The notes: a model not told the origin generated them from the sequence alone. Positions 20,346-33,945 are shown, counted from the stretch's first letter. The stretch: 64,000 nt of DNA from Cycas panzhihuaensis (GCA_023213395.1 CM041465.1:55807741-55871740), one strand, 5' to 3'. A program made the numbers and translations.

Positions 20346-21040
20346 ACAGTGATAGTATATAGTCTGATATAAGTTGTATTCTTTTTGTATGCATGCCTTT
20401 ATATTTTCGTCATCAAAATTCTATTTTATTTTCAGTCTCTCCAATGTACATTTTTAATGAGGTTGATAATACAAATGCAATTTGTTAAAACTAGCTTCAA
20501 TGCATGGAGTTCAATTTTTTGAAGAATAGTTTTTAATAAATATAGACTGAGATGGCTTGTCCAAAGGGTTCTGCATTTATCTCTTTTTATTTCTCTTCTT
20601 ACTTCTTCTATTAATGATAAGGCCCTATAGATGAGGGAAACAATTTCCTAATTTGCTTTAAATAGCTAGATCAATTTCCTCATGGTTCTATGGTATAGTG
20701 GTTAGAAATTATATAGCCTATGAGGATCTTTTATAAATTTTATTAGCTTCAATATGCATTCAGTTTATTTACTTTTCAAAGGATTTCAGAATATTAAAAA
20801 GGTTTTTGCAAAAAATATTCAAAAAAGGATACCAAAGAATAATGGATAGAAGCTCTCAGGCTTAACCCAAATGATATCACAAAAATAATTCTTCAAATAA
20901 TAACAGTAAAAAATATTTAACGGAAGAATATAACCATACAACAAAGCCAAGAGACTAGATCTATTAAATATATTATCGAAAAATATATCAATTAAATAAG
21001 AAATATATAAGTTTATATCTAAAAAAAATGAAGAACCTGG
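20346..21040. other. AT-rich DNA without recognised features
   Basis: No ORF above 60 codons and no repeat shared with the rest of the window. It ends where gypsy gag homology resumes (near 21,045, tccatgttctaaac). Confidence 0.5.
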
Positions 21041-21101
21041 TAATGTTTGATTATTTTATTCCATGTTCTAAACTTTTCTTTATCTTTCTTTACCCTCTAC
21101 T

Positions 21102-21921
21102 TGTTGGAGTTAATTGTTATCACTCCACTTCCACCTTCTAACCAAGATTGTACATCTCACCATCTTCAATTTAGATATGTGATGCTCAACATGTCAAGGT
21201 AAGTTAATGTTAATTTGAGTTAGTTTATTTGAGTTAAGTTATATTATTTTATTATTCATTTGAATTCAGGGGTTGAGGAGTTTCCCTCCTCCCCCAAAAC
21301 TATTTATATTATGGGGTGTACAACCCTGGTGTCTTTAGACACCACCTCCTTTGAGGATATTTGTTATGCTCTCAATAACAATGGATTGAAGACAATGCTA
21401 TCATGCTCTCATAGTTCATTTGTGCAACATCGATCTACATTGCTATATTGTTATATAGATTTGTATTGAATATTTGATGTAATACTATTATTTTAAATAT
21501 ATTGAAGTTTATTATATCTTTTGCCATGTTCTTCTTGTGTATTATATTTCCTTCATTTGGTATCAGAGCAGTTTAGCTACATTCTATATTTTCCATCATT
21601 TAGTATCAGAGCAATTTAACTACATTCTATTTCCTACATTTGGTATCAGAGCATAGTTTGGCTACATATTTCCTTCATTTGGTATCAAAGCAGTTTAGAT
21701 ACATTCTAATTCCTACATTTGGTATTAGAGCTAGGTTAGCTACATTCTAATTCCTATATTTAGTATCAGAGCCAGTTTAGCTACATTCTATTTCCTTCAT
21801 TTGGTATCAGAGCAGTTTAGCTACATTCTAATTCCTACATTTAGTATCAGAGCCAAGTTAGCTATATTCTAATTCCTACATTTAGTATCAGAGCCATTTT
21901 AGCTACATTCTATTTCCTTCA
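21102..21921 (+). mobile_element. solo LTR with terminal PBS-like repeats
   Basis: It starts TGTTGGAGTTAATTG and shares LTR blocks with 53,075-53,464 (GGTTGAGGAGTTTC, GGTGTCTTTAGACAC, ATGGATTGAA). Flanks are CTACT (21,097-21,101) and CTCCT (21,922-21,926), one mismatch; other gypsy units have CTCCT once at this place. The duplication therefore brackets the LTR together with the repeats at 21,556-21,921, which belong to the inserted unit. Confidence 0.75.
21556..21921 (+). repeat. nine tandem PBS-like repeats of about 40 bp
   Basis: Nine units start TTTGGTATCAGAGC or close variants, continue AGTTTAGCTACATTCTA and end TTCCTTCA or TTCCTACA. TGGTATCAGAGC is the initiator-Met PBS. The unit end TTCCTTCA equals the end of the adjacent LTR (21,548-21,555), so each unit is PBS plus about 25 bp plus an LTR-end-like tail. 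Confidence 0.9.
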
Positions 21922-22333
21922 CTCCTTATATAGGTGATCCCACTAAATAGTTGCATGTCCCTTTAACTTTATTCATATAAACTTTACCTTCTATTCTTCA
22001 GTCATGCTCTTCTATTTGAAGAACTTCTCCATGGAATCTAGTCAATCTACTAGCTCCTCTAGTTTTAAACTCCCTTTGAAGTCTAGAATGTCAATATTAA
22101 TCCTATTACTCTTATCTTTAAGTTCTTTTAAGAATCTTTATTCTATTATCTATGGTTCTTATGGCTCAAAATCTTCTAGTCTTTCATCATCATCATTTAA
22201 TGTGTCTTCTTCAGTGGTGTTTTCTTTATGTCTTTATTTTAATACTATAGGCGCAAGTTGTTCTATTCTCCTCTATAGCTCTTGTAGGTTTTTGTTCATT
22301 TTAGCATAGTTTACTCTTCCTCATATTCTTTCT
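21922..22333 (-). pseudogene. unit A: N-terminal gag
   Basis: The minus strand carries the same N-terminal gag as 32,756-32,962 (SLKPKELVDGLNAI and FFEWK region in that copy), up to the expected start at 22,333, where ATG has become ATA. It is separated from its C-terminal half (13,351-13,957) by the compound insertion and the solo LTR. Gag here belongs to the Ty3/gypsy retrotransposon gag family. Confidence 0.65.
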
Positions 22334-22550
22334 ATTTTTAACTGATCTCTTTACCTAACTACTTTAGGTCTTAAATATTCTCTTATAAGTATTGTGTAAG
22401 GCACCTAAGCCCTAATGAGCACTCTCTTGCCCTTTTAATAGGAATACTCTACCAGTTATATAGTTTATTTAACAAATATCCATCACAATACCTAAAACTT
22501 TTTTGATTTCTTCCTTTAATCCCAGAGCTAAAATACACTTTAATATGAGA

Positions 22551-23126
22551 TGATGAGGATAGCCTGCAATAAAAACATTCAATCTCACATGTATAAACTT
22601 AAAATAAAAAATAGCCAAAGAATAGGGAGAGTCATTTTAATTCTAATTCTATCCCATTCCATTAAATTAAGGCAATTTAAAATTCTATTTATATAAGTGA
22701 AAATAGAAAGTCTAGAAACTTCTAATCCTAATCCTAAAAATTCCTTAATTATGTAAAATAGTATATAATTTCATATTTTTAATTTAAGTCTTACTAAGAA
22801 AAACTAGACCACTAAGGATTATTATATAAACATAAAAAGTAGTCTAAAATTAGTTACTAATTTTGAACATATAAAATAAATCTTAATTTTTAGGCATTTT
22901 TAGAGAATTTCTTAGCTAAAAACTTATGGGCCTATGATGGGTATTTGGCCTTATGCTACAATTTCTACTTAGATAGACCTTCATTTTAGTGCTAGAAAGA
23001 CAAAATTCTAACCACTTAGTCAAAAGTTATACTTCAATTAGTAAACCCAAAAATTTAGAAAAAAAAACGATTAAAACAATGAAAAATAGATGGAGTTATA
23101 ATGAAGGTCTAAATTCTCTCACATCA
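22551..23126 (-). repeat. shared LTR 1 (576 bp) between gypsy units A and B
   Basis: In element orientation it begins TGATGTGAGAG and ends TCCTCATCA, with TGATG/CATCA inverted ends. On its low side lies a degenerate PBS (22,537-22,548) for unit A, and on its high side the PPT TTGGGGAGGA (23,127-23,136) of unit B. It is thus the 5' LTR of A and the 3' LTR of B. Confidence 0.9.
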
Positions 23127-23378
23127 TCCTCCCCAAGTTGAAAAGAACTCCACCCCTACAAGTTATTATAATGAATTTCTTATCATTTATCAATATTCAA
23201 CTCCTTTAGTTCTTCTTTGGTGATCTAAGTGTTGTTTGCTTGTGGCAAACCTTTCTACTATACTAGGTAACTATTGTAATTTCCCTACCATGTGCTCATT
23301 TTCTTCATATCTAACACTTACTCAATTTCTTCTCACTTTTTTCTTTGCATTTGGGGCTCCCATCTTACCACTTCATAT

Positions 23379-23505
<127 letters not shown>

Positions 23506-23529
23506 ATATAATATAAAAATATAAGAGAT

Positions 23530-26500
23530 ATCAAAGTTTTTAAGAAGATTCACCTCATATGTATTATCATTGATTATTTTTATATTCTAACATCATTCAA
23601 TGAATTTATATTTAAGCTTATTGTAGGTCCCTTAGGGGAATCGATCGTTTCTCAAGTAAACTATTACTAAGTCACCTTCTTCAAATACCTTATATTTATG
23701 GGTCTTGTTTGTTGCTTCCTCATATTTTTTATTATTGTACCATAACTTTTTCCTTACCTCCTCATGAACTTATTATATATGTTCTACATACACTTCTACA
23801 TCACCACTTAACTTTTTGTCAATGGGTAGGTGTGCTAAATCTAGTGTATCCTTGGGGTTTCTACTATATATAACTTGAAGAGATAACTTACTTATTAACC
23901 TATTTATAGAACTGTTATATGTAGATTCTACTTAGACTAATGCTAAATCCTACTTTTTGGGCTTCTTCCTAATGATGCACCTTAGCAAGTTTCCTAAACT
24001 TCTATTTACCACTTCAATTTTCCTATCAATCTATGGATGGTAGGCACTACTAAACAAGAGTTTTATTCTTAGCTTCTTCCATAAAGTCTTCCAAAAATAC
24101 CTCAAAAACTTTGCATCTTGATCTAAAGTGATAGTCTTTATAATGCTATGCAACCTTGTAAACTCTTTAAAGAAACTATCCTAACTATATCATTTATCTT
24201 CTTTCATGTAATAAAATGAACCATTGTTTTTAAATGATCAATGATAAAAATTAAATTATTACCTTTTTGTATATATTGTAATCCTAATACAAAGCCTATG
24301 CTCAAGTCTATCCATAGTCTATTAGGTACTGGTAAGGGCATATATAAGCTAATATTTTATACATGTCCCTTAATCATTTGGAATATCCTCTAACGTACCA
24401 CAAATCATGCTATATCACTCTTTATTTGAAGCCAAAAATACTTTTCTTCTACTAAAGCTATGGTCTTATTTTGACTAAAACGCCTTTCAAGACCTTCACT
24501 ATGTAACTCTTATATGATGTTCTCTCTAATGGAGCCCACTAAGATGCACAAGTATCTTCCCTTAAATAGGTATCCATCCTACATAAAGTAACTATCACAT
24601 AAAGAACTGCATCCTTTAATTAGAGGATTCTTATAATGCTTAACAATTATTTCAAAGTTAGGGTTTGAGTCATACTAATCCTTAATGACTTTAAATCTTA
24701 TCTCATCATTTGACATGGTCATCAATAATGCCACTTGCCTACTGAATGTATTAGTAACATAGTTCTATTTACCTAATTTATGCTACAAAATTATTACAAA
24801 GCATTATAGATAGGATACCCACTTAGGATGCCTATCATTTAATTACCTTTGGGTATTTACATACCTCAAAGCTTGGTGATTAATGAATAAGACAAATTCC
24901 TTAGGTATGAGATAATGCCTTCAATGTGTTAAGGCTTAGATAATTGCATAAAATTCCAAGTCATAGGTTAAATACCTTCTTCTTATCTCATTAAGCTTTT
25001 CACTAAAACATGCTATAGGTCTTCCTTCTTAATTGAACATTTCTCTAATTGCAATATGTGAAGCATCACAATTAAGCTCAAATACTTTTTCAAAGTTTGG
25101 CAACGTGAGTATAGGTATCTTAAATGCCTTTTACTCTAAAAGTTGGAAGTTCTTCTTTGTTTTCCTAGTCCATGTTATCTCCTTGCCCTTCATTCAATTT
25201 GTTAAGGGTGTAATAATTTCATAAAAGTTTTTAATGAACATCTAATAAAACTAAGCCAAACTTTGAAAACTTCTTACCTCTATCACAGTCCTAGGTATTA
25301 ACCACTCAATAATTGCCCTAATCTTCTCCTCATCTATTTGTAATCCCTCTTGTGAAATCACAAAGCCCAAAAATATTAAGTTCCCTTGCATAAATTTATA
25401 CTTCTTCATATTTTCATACCACTTCTCTCTCTTTAACACTTTAGGAACCATCCTTAATTTCATTAAGTGATCCTCCTTAGTCTTACTAAAAATAAGAATG
25501 TTATCAAAATATACAACTATAAACTTAATAATAAATAGACATAACACAATGTTCATAAATCTCATAAATGTTCTTAGACCATTTGACATCCTAAATGACA
25601 TGACTATCCATTTATATAATTTGTTCATTGTCTTGAAGATTGTCTGCCACTTGTCCCCTTTATGAATTCGAATTTGGTGGTACCTACTCTTGAGTTCAAT
25701 CTTTGTAAAATAGGAAGCACTTGCTAATTCATCTAGCATATCATCCATATGAGATATGGAGAAGCTATACTTAATTGTTATCTTATTGTTCACTCTGGAA
25801 TCAATACACATTCGCCATAAGCCATCTTTTTTTGGAGTCACCAATGTTGGAATTACATAAGGACATAAGCTTTCTCTTACCATTTACTTCTACACCAATT
25901 CATTGACTTGTCAATTTAACTCCTCATTCTCTATTAGTCTTAATTAATAAGATTCTTGGTTTAGTAAACTTAAACCTAAGATTAGGTTGATTTCATCTGG
26001 AATATCCCTCATAGGTAGTAATCTATCAGGTAGCTCATCTAACATAACATCATTGTACTCCTCTAATAACCCTGCAATATCTCTTAATATCTCTATGCTA
26101 TCCTCCTCTATCTATCTTACCATCAAGGCACAACAAGTGCTAGCCTTTCATATATGTTTTATAAATTCTTTAGCAATTAATATGATTTCCATATGCCCTT
26201 CTTCCTTAACTGATAATAACTTTACCTCTACACCATTCTTCTAGAATGTATAGGTATTATTCTTTCTATTATGAAAGGCATTCTTATCATACTACAATAG
26301 TCTCCCAAATAATAGATGGTATGCATCTATCAAGATCACATCATACCATTTCTCATCTTGATATTATTTCTTAATGCTAAATTTAACTAAGCATCTCCTA
26401 CTAAAAGTCATCTCATTTCATTTTTTGAACCAAGAAATATGCTATGGATGTGGATGCACTTCATAACTTAATCCTAGCTTTCTACCATTTTATTACAGAC

Positions 26501-26599
26501 TATTTTCTCACAACTACCATAATCAATTAGAATTTTACAAACCTTTCCTCTTAAATTATATCTTATCTTAAAAATATTAGTTCACAACCATCAATCATC
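23530..26599 (-). pseudogene. unit B Pol: protease, RT, RNase H, integrase
   Basis: Protease near 26,530 keeps a readable active site (IDYGSCEKIV). RT is the best preserved: 25,883-25,251 is open for 210 codons, with VRESL, VTPKKDGLWRMCIDSR, KSRYHQIRI, a VMSFRMSN segment (from VMPFGLSN) and LIFLGFVISQEG. The catalytic YFDD reads YFDN (25,497-25,511), losing the second metal-binding Asp. RNase H (25,080-24,740) shows FELNCDASH and the DHQAL-like NHQALRYVNTQ block. The integrase zinc domain lies near 24,560-24,390, the core near 24,340-24,000, and a C-terminal block like GDLVMVYLRRERFPLRDLQ with INDNTYEVNLL at 23,720-23,530. I see no chromodomain. Many stops. Confidence 0.8.
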
Positions 26600-27791
26600 A
26601 TCTATCTTTACCTTTTCTTTATCCTATTTGGGTTGTTATCTTAGTGCTACTATGTTTCTTTAGAGGATTAAATTCTTACTCTCATATGCTATGACTCCTT
26701 TATTGTCATCTTTATTTTGGCTTAAGTTTATCCTTGGATGCTCTTCTTTCCTCCATAATTATTCATCATGGTGATAAGGGCATTTAAATGCCTTATATCC
26801 TTCTTTTCTATTTTTGAAACAAGCACATTATCTCCTCCATCTTCTTCCACTACCAACAACTCTACCTCATTGGGATCCTAGAAATCCTCTTCATCTGAGT
26901 TAGTTCTGAGTTCCTCTCCTTCCTTACATTCTGCCCTACCTCTCTCCTTCTTATCTGTCCATTCTATTAGATGATTGTCTCCTTACATAGAGGATTCCTT
27001 CTCTACCTTTGTATAAAAGTGATGAACCTTTTATCATCATAGGTGGCTTTTAAGTAATATATCTATTTTTTATCTCTTGTTCCCTTAATACTAATTGATA
27101 TATATCTTCCATGGTTTTAAATCTATGCATGCTAAGTTCATCTTGAATTAAAAATTTTAAACCATTTACATACCTTGCAGTGACTTATTCATTTATCTCC
27201 TCATGTTCCACATGAATGGAAAGCTTATAGAACTTATTTATATAGTCTTGTATTGTCATTTCTTTCTACTTTAGGTTAGAGAACTTTATGAATAGGGTTT
27301 ACTAATACTCAATTGGTAGAATCTTCTCTTTTAACTTCTTGACCATTTTGGTTTATGTTTTAATCCTTTCTTTACCCTCTCCTTTTGTAGGTGACTTCAC
27401 CAAATAGTTGTATATCCCTTTAACTTCATACATTCAAACTTTACCTTCTTTTCTTTTATCATGCTCTTCCATTCAAAGAACTTATCCATGGCATTTAGTT
27501 GATCTACTAGCTCCTCTAGTTTTAAACTCCCTTAGTAGTCTATAATGTCAATCTTGGTTCCATCTCTCTTATCTTCAAGATCTTTTAAGAATCTTTCTTC
27601 CATTGTCCATGGTTTTTGTAGCTCAAAATCTTTTGTGTTGTACTATCATCACTTAACGCCTCTTATTCACTAGTATTTTCTTCATGCCTTTGTCTTAACA
27701 CTATAAAATCAAGTTATTCCATTCTCCTATGTAGCTCCTATAAGTTTTTATTCATTTCAACATAGCTTATTCTTCCTCATCTTCTTGCCAT
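26600..27791 (-). pseudogene. unit B Gag
   Basis: ATG at 27,791 (MARR), 218 bp from the LTR; unit E has its ATG at the same offset. The reading contains NKNL-stop-ELHRRME, WTMEERFLKDLEDKRDGTK, SLKLEELVDQLNAM and FFEWKSM, then the gag core, and a decayed zinc knuckle (CACFK..KEGYKAFKC) near 26,815-26,765. Gag would form the particle and bind the RNA. TAG codons interrupt it, and it reads towards protease on the same strand. Confidence 0.75.
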
Positions 27792-28008
27792 TTTTAATTA
27801 CTCTACTCATTACCTAACCACTTTATATCTTAAAGCTTCTTTTATAAGCTTTTTACAAAGCTCCTAAGCTCCAATGGGCACTTCCTCATCTTTTAATAAG
27901 AATACTATACCACCTATGTAGTTCTTTTAATAAATATCTATCATAATACGTAAAACTTTTGTGGTTTCTTTGTTTAACTCCAGAGTTAAACCACACTCTG
28001 ATACTAGA

Positions 28009-28597
28009 TGATGAGGATAAATTGTAAGGAAAACATTCAATCTTTTATGCACAAATTTAAAACAAGAAAGAGACAAAGATATTTTAATGAGAGTTATTTT
28101 AATTTTATTCCATTCTATTAAATTTATCAAAAGACAATCTAAAATTATATTTATATAAGTGAAAACAAGAAGTCTAGAAACTGTTAACCCTAAATCTAGA
28201 AACTCCTTAATTAGGTAAAATAGTATATAATTCCATATTTCTAAGTTAAGCCCTACTAAGAAAAACTAGAGCATTAACTGTTATTATTTAAAAGTGAAAA
28301 TTAGTTTAAAATTAACTACTATTTTTAAACATATAAAATAAATCTCAATTTTTAAGCATTTTTGGAATATTTTTTAGTTAAAATTTTATGGGTCTATAAT
28401 GGGCCTTTAGCCTTCCTCTAGTCTATTTTCACCTGTTCTGCTTTGATATACCTTTGATTTGGTGCTAAAAGGATTAAAATCTGACCACTGAGTCAAAAGT
28501 TATACTTCAATTAGTAGACCTTAAATTTTAGAGAAAAATGACTAAAAAAGTAAAAAATAGATGGAGTTATGATGAAGGTCTAAATACTCTCACATCA
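28009..28597 (-). repeat. shared LTR 2 (589 bp) between units B and C
   Basis: TGATG...CATCA ends. The PBS of unit B (TAGTATCAGAGTGTGG on the minus strand, about 27,991-28,006) precedes it, and the PPT TTAGGAAGGA of unit C (28,598-28,607) follows. Confidence 0.92.
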
Positions 28598-28879
28598 TCC
28601 TTCCTAAGCTAAAAAGAACTTTGCCCCTATAAGTTATTATAATGAATTTCTTACCATTTGTCAAGATCCAATTATTTTAGTTCTTCTTTGGTGATCCAAT
28701 TGCTATTTGATTGTGGTGGAACTTTCTAATACACTAAGTAACTGTTATAATTTTCCTATTATGTGCTCATTATCTTTATATCTAAAACCTACAAATTTCT
28801 TCTTACTTATTCCTTAGTATTTGGTTCTCCCAACTTGTCACTTCACCTACATAATTTACCTTTTTATCTCCTCTAAAAT

Positions 28880-31800
28880 ATTAAAAATAGAAGAGATATT
28901 AGAGTATTTAAGAAGATTCACCTTGTATGCATTGTCATTGATAATTTTTATACTTAGACATAGTCTAGCCTTTATGTATTTAAGCTTGTTATAAGTCCCT
29001 TAGGGGAATCTATCTTTTCTCAAATAAACCATTACTAAGTCACTTTCTTTAAATACCTTATATTTGTAGGTCCTTCCCACTGCTTCCTTCTACTTTAAAT
29101 TATTGTCCTATAACTTTTTACTTACCTCCTTATGAACTTGTCTTATATGCTTTACATAAGCTTCTACATTATCACTCAACTTTTAGATAATACATAGGTG
29201 TATTAAATCTAGAACACCCTTGGGTTTTTGCCATATATAACTTTAAAAGGTGACTTACCTATAGACCTATTTATAAAATTGTTATATACAATTTTTTCCT
29301 TGGCTAATGATAAATCCCATTTTTTGGGCTTCTCCCTAATGATGCACCTTAGCAAGTTTTCTAAGCTTCTATTTACCACTTCAATTTACCTATCAGTCTA
29401 TAGATGGTATGCACTACTAAACTAAAGTTTTATTTCCAACTTCTTCTATGAAGTCTTTTATAAATAGCTCAAAAACTTTGTATTTTGATCCAAAATAATA
29501 GTATTTAGAATGCTATGCAACCTTACAAGCTCTTTAAAAAATAAATTTACTATCCTAATTGTATCATTTATCTTATTATATGCAATAAAATAAACTATTT
29601 TTAAAAAATAATCAATGATGATAAAAAATAAATCATTACCTCTTTGTATATGTGGTAATCATAATATGATGTCCATGATCAAGGCTTTCCATGGTCCTTC
29701 ATGTACTAGTAAGGGTATATATAAACTAATATTCATTGCATATCCCTTGGCCATCTAGAATATCCTATAATGTACCATAAATCATGCCACGTCACTCTTT
29801 ATTTAAGACCAAAAATACTTTTCTTCTATTAAATCTATAGTATTTCAACCAAAATGCCCTCCAAGACCTCCACTATATAACTCTCATATGATGTTCTCTC
29901 TTATGGAGCCCACTTGGATGTACAATTATCTTTCCTTAAATTGGTAGCCATCCTATATGAAGTAATCATCACATAAAGAACTATGTCCTTCAATAGAGGA
30001 TTCTTATAATGCTTAACAGTTATTTCAAAATCTGAGTCATATAAATCTTTAATGGCTTCAAATCCTACCACCTCATTTGCCATGGTGGTCAATAATGCCA
30101 CTCACCTACTCAATGTATTAGCAACATAATTCTACTTTTTTATTTATGCTTCAAAATAATTACAAAGTTTTGTAAATAAAATACCCACTTAACATGCCTA
30201 GTATTTAATTTTCTTTTAGGTATTTACATACCTTAAAGCTTGGTGATCAGTGAAAAGGATAAATTCTTTAGGTATGAGGTAATGTGTCCAATGCCTTTGG
30301 ACTTAGATAATTGTGTGAAATTCTAAGACATTGGTTGAATACCTTCATCTTAACTCATTAATCTTCTCACTATAAAATGTTATAGGTCTTCCTTCTTGAC
30401 TAAGAACTGATCTAATTACAATATGTGAAGTATCAAAATCAACCTCAAGCACTTTTTTAAAGTTTAGAAGTGTTAGCATAGGTGCATTAGATATCTTTTG
30501 CTTTAAGAGTTAGAAGTTATTCTTTTCTTCCCTAGTCTATGTCATGTTCTTACCCTTCATGCAGTCTGTTAAGGGTGCAATAATTCCACTAAAGTTTCTA
30601 ATTAACTTCTTATAAAACTAAGCTAAACCATGAAAACTTCTTACCTTTGTCATAGTCCTAGGTATTGGCCACTCAATAATTTCCCTATTCTTCTCCTCAT
30701 TCATTTGCAATCCCTCTTGTGAAATCACAAAGCTTAGAAATACTAAGCTCCCTTGCATAAACTTGTACTTCTTCATATTTTCATGCTATTGCGATCTTAT
30801 TAACACTTCAAGCACCATCATTAAGTATATTAAGTGCTCCTCCTTAGTCTTATAAAAAAATAAGAATGTGATTAAAATACATAATTAAAAACTTACTAAT
30901 GAATGGTTGTAACATAGTGTTCATTTAAAAGTGCTTCGGGCATTTAACATCATAAATAGCATGACTAGTTATTCATATAATATGTTCCTCATCTTAAAGG
31001 CTATCTTCCACTCATCCTCTTCACAAATTCAAATATGATGATACCTACTCTTGTTGTCATTCTTTGTAAAGTAGGAAGCACCTATTAATACATCTAGAAT
31101 ATCATCTATATGAGTTATGGATAATTAGTATTTACTTGTTATCTTATTAATTTCTCTGGAATCAATATACATTTTTCATAAGCCATTTTTATTTGGAGTG
31201 GCCAATGCTAGAATAACACAGGGACTTAAGCTTTCTCTTATCATTCCCATCTACACTAATTCATTAACTTCTTAATTTAACTCCTCATTCTCCACTGGGC
31301 ACAATTGATAATCTCCCTAGTTTGGTAAACTTAATCTCAAGATTAGGCTAATTTGGTATTGAATGTCCCTCATGGGTGGTAAGCCATTAAGTAACTCATC
31401 TATCATAATATCACTATACTCTTTAATAACCCTACTACATCACTTGAATCTCTATGATATTCTCCTCTATCTATCTTATCATCAAATCATAACAATTTCC
31501 AAACTTCCACATATGTTTCATAAATTCGGTAGTAGTCAATATGCTTTCCACATATCCTTCTTGCTTAAGTGGTAATAACTTTACCTCTACACCATTCTTC
31601 TAGAATGTGTAGTTATTATTCCTTCTATCATAAAAGGTATTCCTATTGTACTACCATAATCTCTATAATAATAGATGGCATGCATTCATTGAGATCATAT
31701 CACACCATATCTAATCTATATATGATTTCCTATTACTAAATTTAGCCAAGTATCTCTTATCAATAGTCACCTCATTTCCCTTTTTGAACCAATAAGTATG

Positions 31801-31959
31801 GAATGGATATGGATGTGCTTCACAACTTAATCTTATCTTTTCTACCATTTCATTAGAGACCATATTCTCATAACTATCATCATCAATTTTAACTTGATAT
31901 ACCTTTCCTACCATAATGCATCTTATCCTAAAAATGTTGGTTCATAACCATGAATCATC
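28880..31959 (-). pseudogene. unit C Pol
   Basis: Protease at 31,914-31,711 is open for 67 codons: IDDDSYENMVSNEMVEKI (active-site Gly replaced by Asp), then WFKKGNEVTIDKRYLAKFS. RT lies at about 31,245-30,600; its YFDD site reads YFNH (30,865-30,879), so both Asp are lost. RNase H is at 30,470-30,110, followed by the linker LLTTMANEVVGFEAIKDLYD (open at 30,101-29,901). The integrase zinc domain, core and C-terminal block occupy 29,900-28,900. It is the most damaged of the complete units at the RT site. Confidence 0.75.
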
Positions 31960-33151
31960 ATCTATCTTTACTTTTCCTTTATCTTATATGGGTTGTCATC
32001 TTAGTGTTATCATGGTTCTTTGAAGGATTAAGCTTTCACCTTCATCTACTATGACTTTTTCATTGTCATCTTTATTTTAGGCCAAGTTTATCCTTAGATG
32101 CTTTTCTTGCCTCTGAGATTATTCCTCATAGTGATGATGGCATTCAAATGCCCCATGTCCTTCTTCCCCATATTTGAAACAAACAAAAGGTTTTCTATAT
32201 CCTCTTCCACTATCAAAATTTCTACCTCATTGGGCTCTTAAAAACCCTCTTCCTTTGAGTTGGTTCTAAGTTCCTCTCCCTCCTAGAATTCTACCCTACC
32301 TCTCTCCTTCTTATCTTTCCATCCTATTGGATAATTCTCCCATCATATAGAGGATTCCCTTCTACCTTTATATAAAGATGATGAACCTCTTATCATCATA
32401 TGGGACCTTTGAGTAATATGTCTATTTTGCTTCCCTTCCACCCTTAATGATAGTTGATATATATCTTCTATGCTTTTAACTCAATGCATGCTAACTTCAT
32501 CTTAAATTAAAAACTTTAAACTATTTGCATATCTTACAGCAACTTGTTCATATATCTCCTCATACTCCACATGAATTGAAATCTTATAGAACTCATTTGT
32601 GTAGTCTTGTACTATCAATTCTTTCTGATTTAGGTTATGGAATTTTCTGAAGACGGATTGAGAATAATCAATTGGTAGAAACTTTAGTTTTAACTTCTTA
32701 ACCATTTTGGTCTATGTTCTAAACTTTTCTTTACTCTCTTCTTCTATAAGTGATCCTACCAAATAGTTGCATGTCCCTTTAAATTTATGCATGTAAACTT
32801 TACCTTCTTTTCTTCATTCATGCCCTTCCATTCAAAGAGCTTCTTTATGGCATTTAGCCCATCTACTAGCTCCTTTGGTTTTAAACTTCCTTGGTATTCT
32901 AGAATACCAATCTTGATTCCATCCCTCTTATCTTCAAATGCTTTTAAGAAATTTTCTTCCATTGTTTATGGTTTTTGTAGCTTAAAATCTTTTGGTCTTA
33001 TACCATCATTACTTAATGCCTCTTATTCACTGGTATTTCCTTTATGCCTTTGTCTTAATACTATAGTAATAAGCTATTCTATTCTCCTCTACAACTCTTG
33101 CAAGTTTTTATTCATTTCAATATAGTTTACTCTTCCTTCTCTTCTTACTAT
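31960..33151 (-). pseudogene. unit C Gag
   Basis: N-terminal block at 32,962-32,756: MEENFLKAFEDKRDG, LEYQGSLKPKELVDGLNAI, KLFEWKGM, VKFTCINLKGHATIW. Core at 32,705-32,502: MVKKLKLKFLPIDYSQ, FHNLNQ, VQDYTNEFYKISI, typical retrotransposon gag with a W-to-stop break between. The zinc knuckle near 32,185-32,134 keeps FECHHH-like residues. The expected start at 33,151 is ATA. Gag would form the particle. Confidence 0.75.
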
Positions 33152-33368
33152 ATTTAACTACTCTTCACTTGACCTAACCTCTTTAGGTCCTAAAGCTTCA
33201 CTTCTGAGCTTTCTGCAAGGCTCCTTAGCCCTAATGAGTACTTATTTTCCCTTTTAATAGGAATACATTTCCACCTGTATAATTTCTTGAATAAATATCT
33301 ATTATAATATGTAAAACTTTTGTTGTTTCTTTCTTTAACCCAAAGTTAAACCATACTTTGATACTAGA

Positions 33369-33945
33369 TGATGAGGACAACCTATAAGAAAAATATTCAA
33401 TCTTACATATACAAACTTAAAACAAGAAAGAGTTAAAGAATAAGAGGAGTCATTTTAATATTAATTCTATTTCATTCCATTCAATCTACCAAAAGATAGT
33501 CTAAAATTATATTTATATAGGTGAAAGTAAGAAGTTTAAAAACTTCTAACCCTAACCTTAGAAACTCCTTAATTATGTAAAATAGTATATAATTTCATGT
33601 TTCTATGTTAATTCATACTAAGAAAAGCTATACTAGTAAGGGTTATTACATAAAAAGTGAAAACTAGTTTAAAATTAACTATTATTTTTAAACATACAAA
33701 ATAAATCTCAATTTTTAGGCATTTTTGGATCCTTTTTGGCTAAAAATTTGTGATCCAATGATGGGCCTTTAGCCATACCCTAAGCCATTTTTAGCTATTC
33801 TACTTAGATAAGCCTTTGATTTGCTATTAAAAGGACTAAATTTTGACCACTAAGTTAAAGTGTATATCTCAAATTTTGGAGAAAAATAACTAAAAAAATA
33901 AAAAATAAATAGAATTATGATAAAGGTCTAAATGCTCTCAAATCA
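33369..33945 (-). repeat. shared LTR 3 (577 bp) between units C and D
   Basis: TGATT...CATCA ends in element orientation. The PBS of unit C is at 33,353-33,366 on its low side; the PPT of unit D (TTAGTAAGGT) is at 33,946-33,955. Confidence 0.9.

Larger units (their letters stand above)
28598..33368 (-). mobile_element. gypsy unit C internal region
   Basis: 4,771 bp, no nested insertion; the same order of domains as unit B. Confidence 0.85.

Noticed and set aside
20694-20730. tRNA-like A-box (TGGTATAGTGGTTAG)
   Set aside because: No matching anticodon arm, B-box or acceptor stem follows within 70 bases.
21556-21921. CRISPR-like array of short repeats
   Set aside because: The repeats are contiguous, without unique spacers, lie in a eukaryotic LTR, and each contains a PBS.
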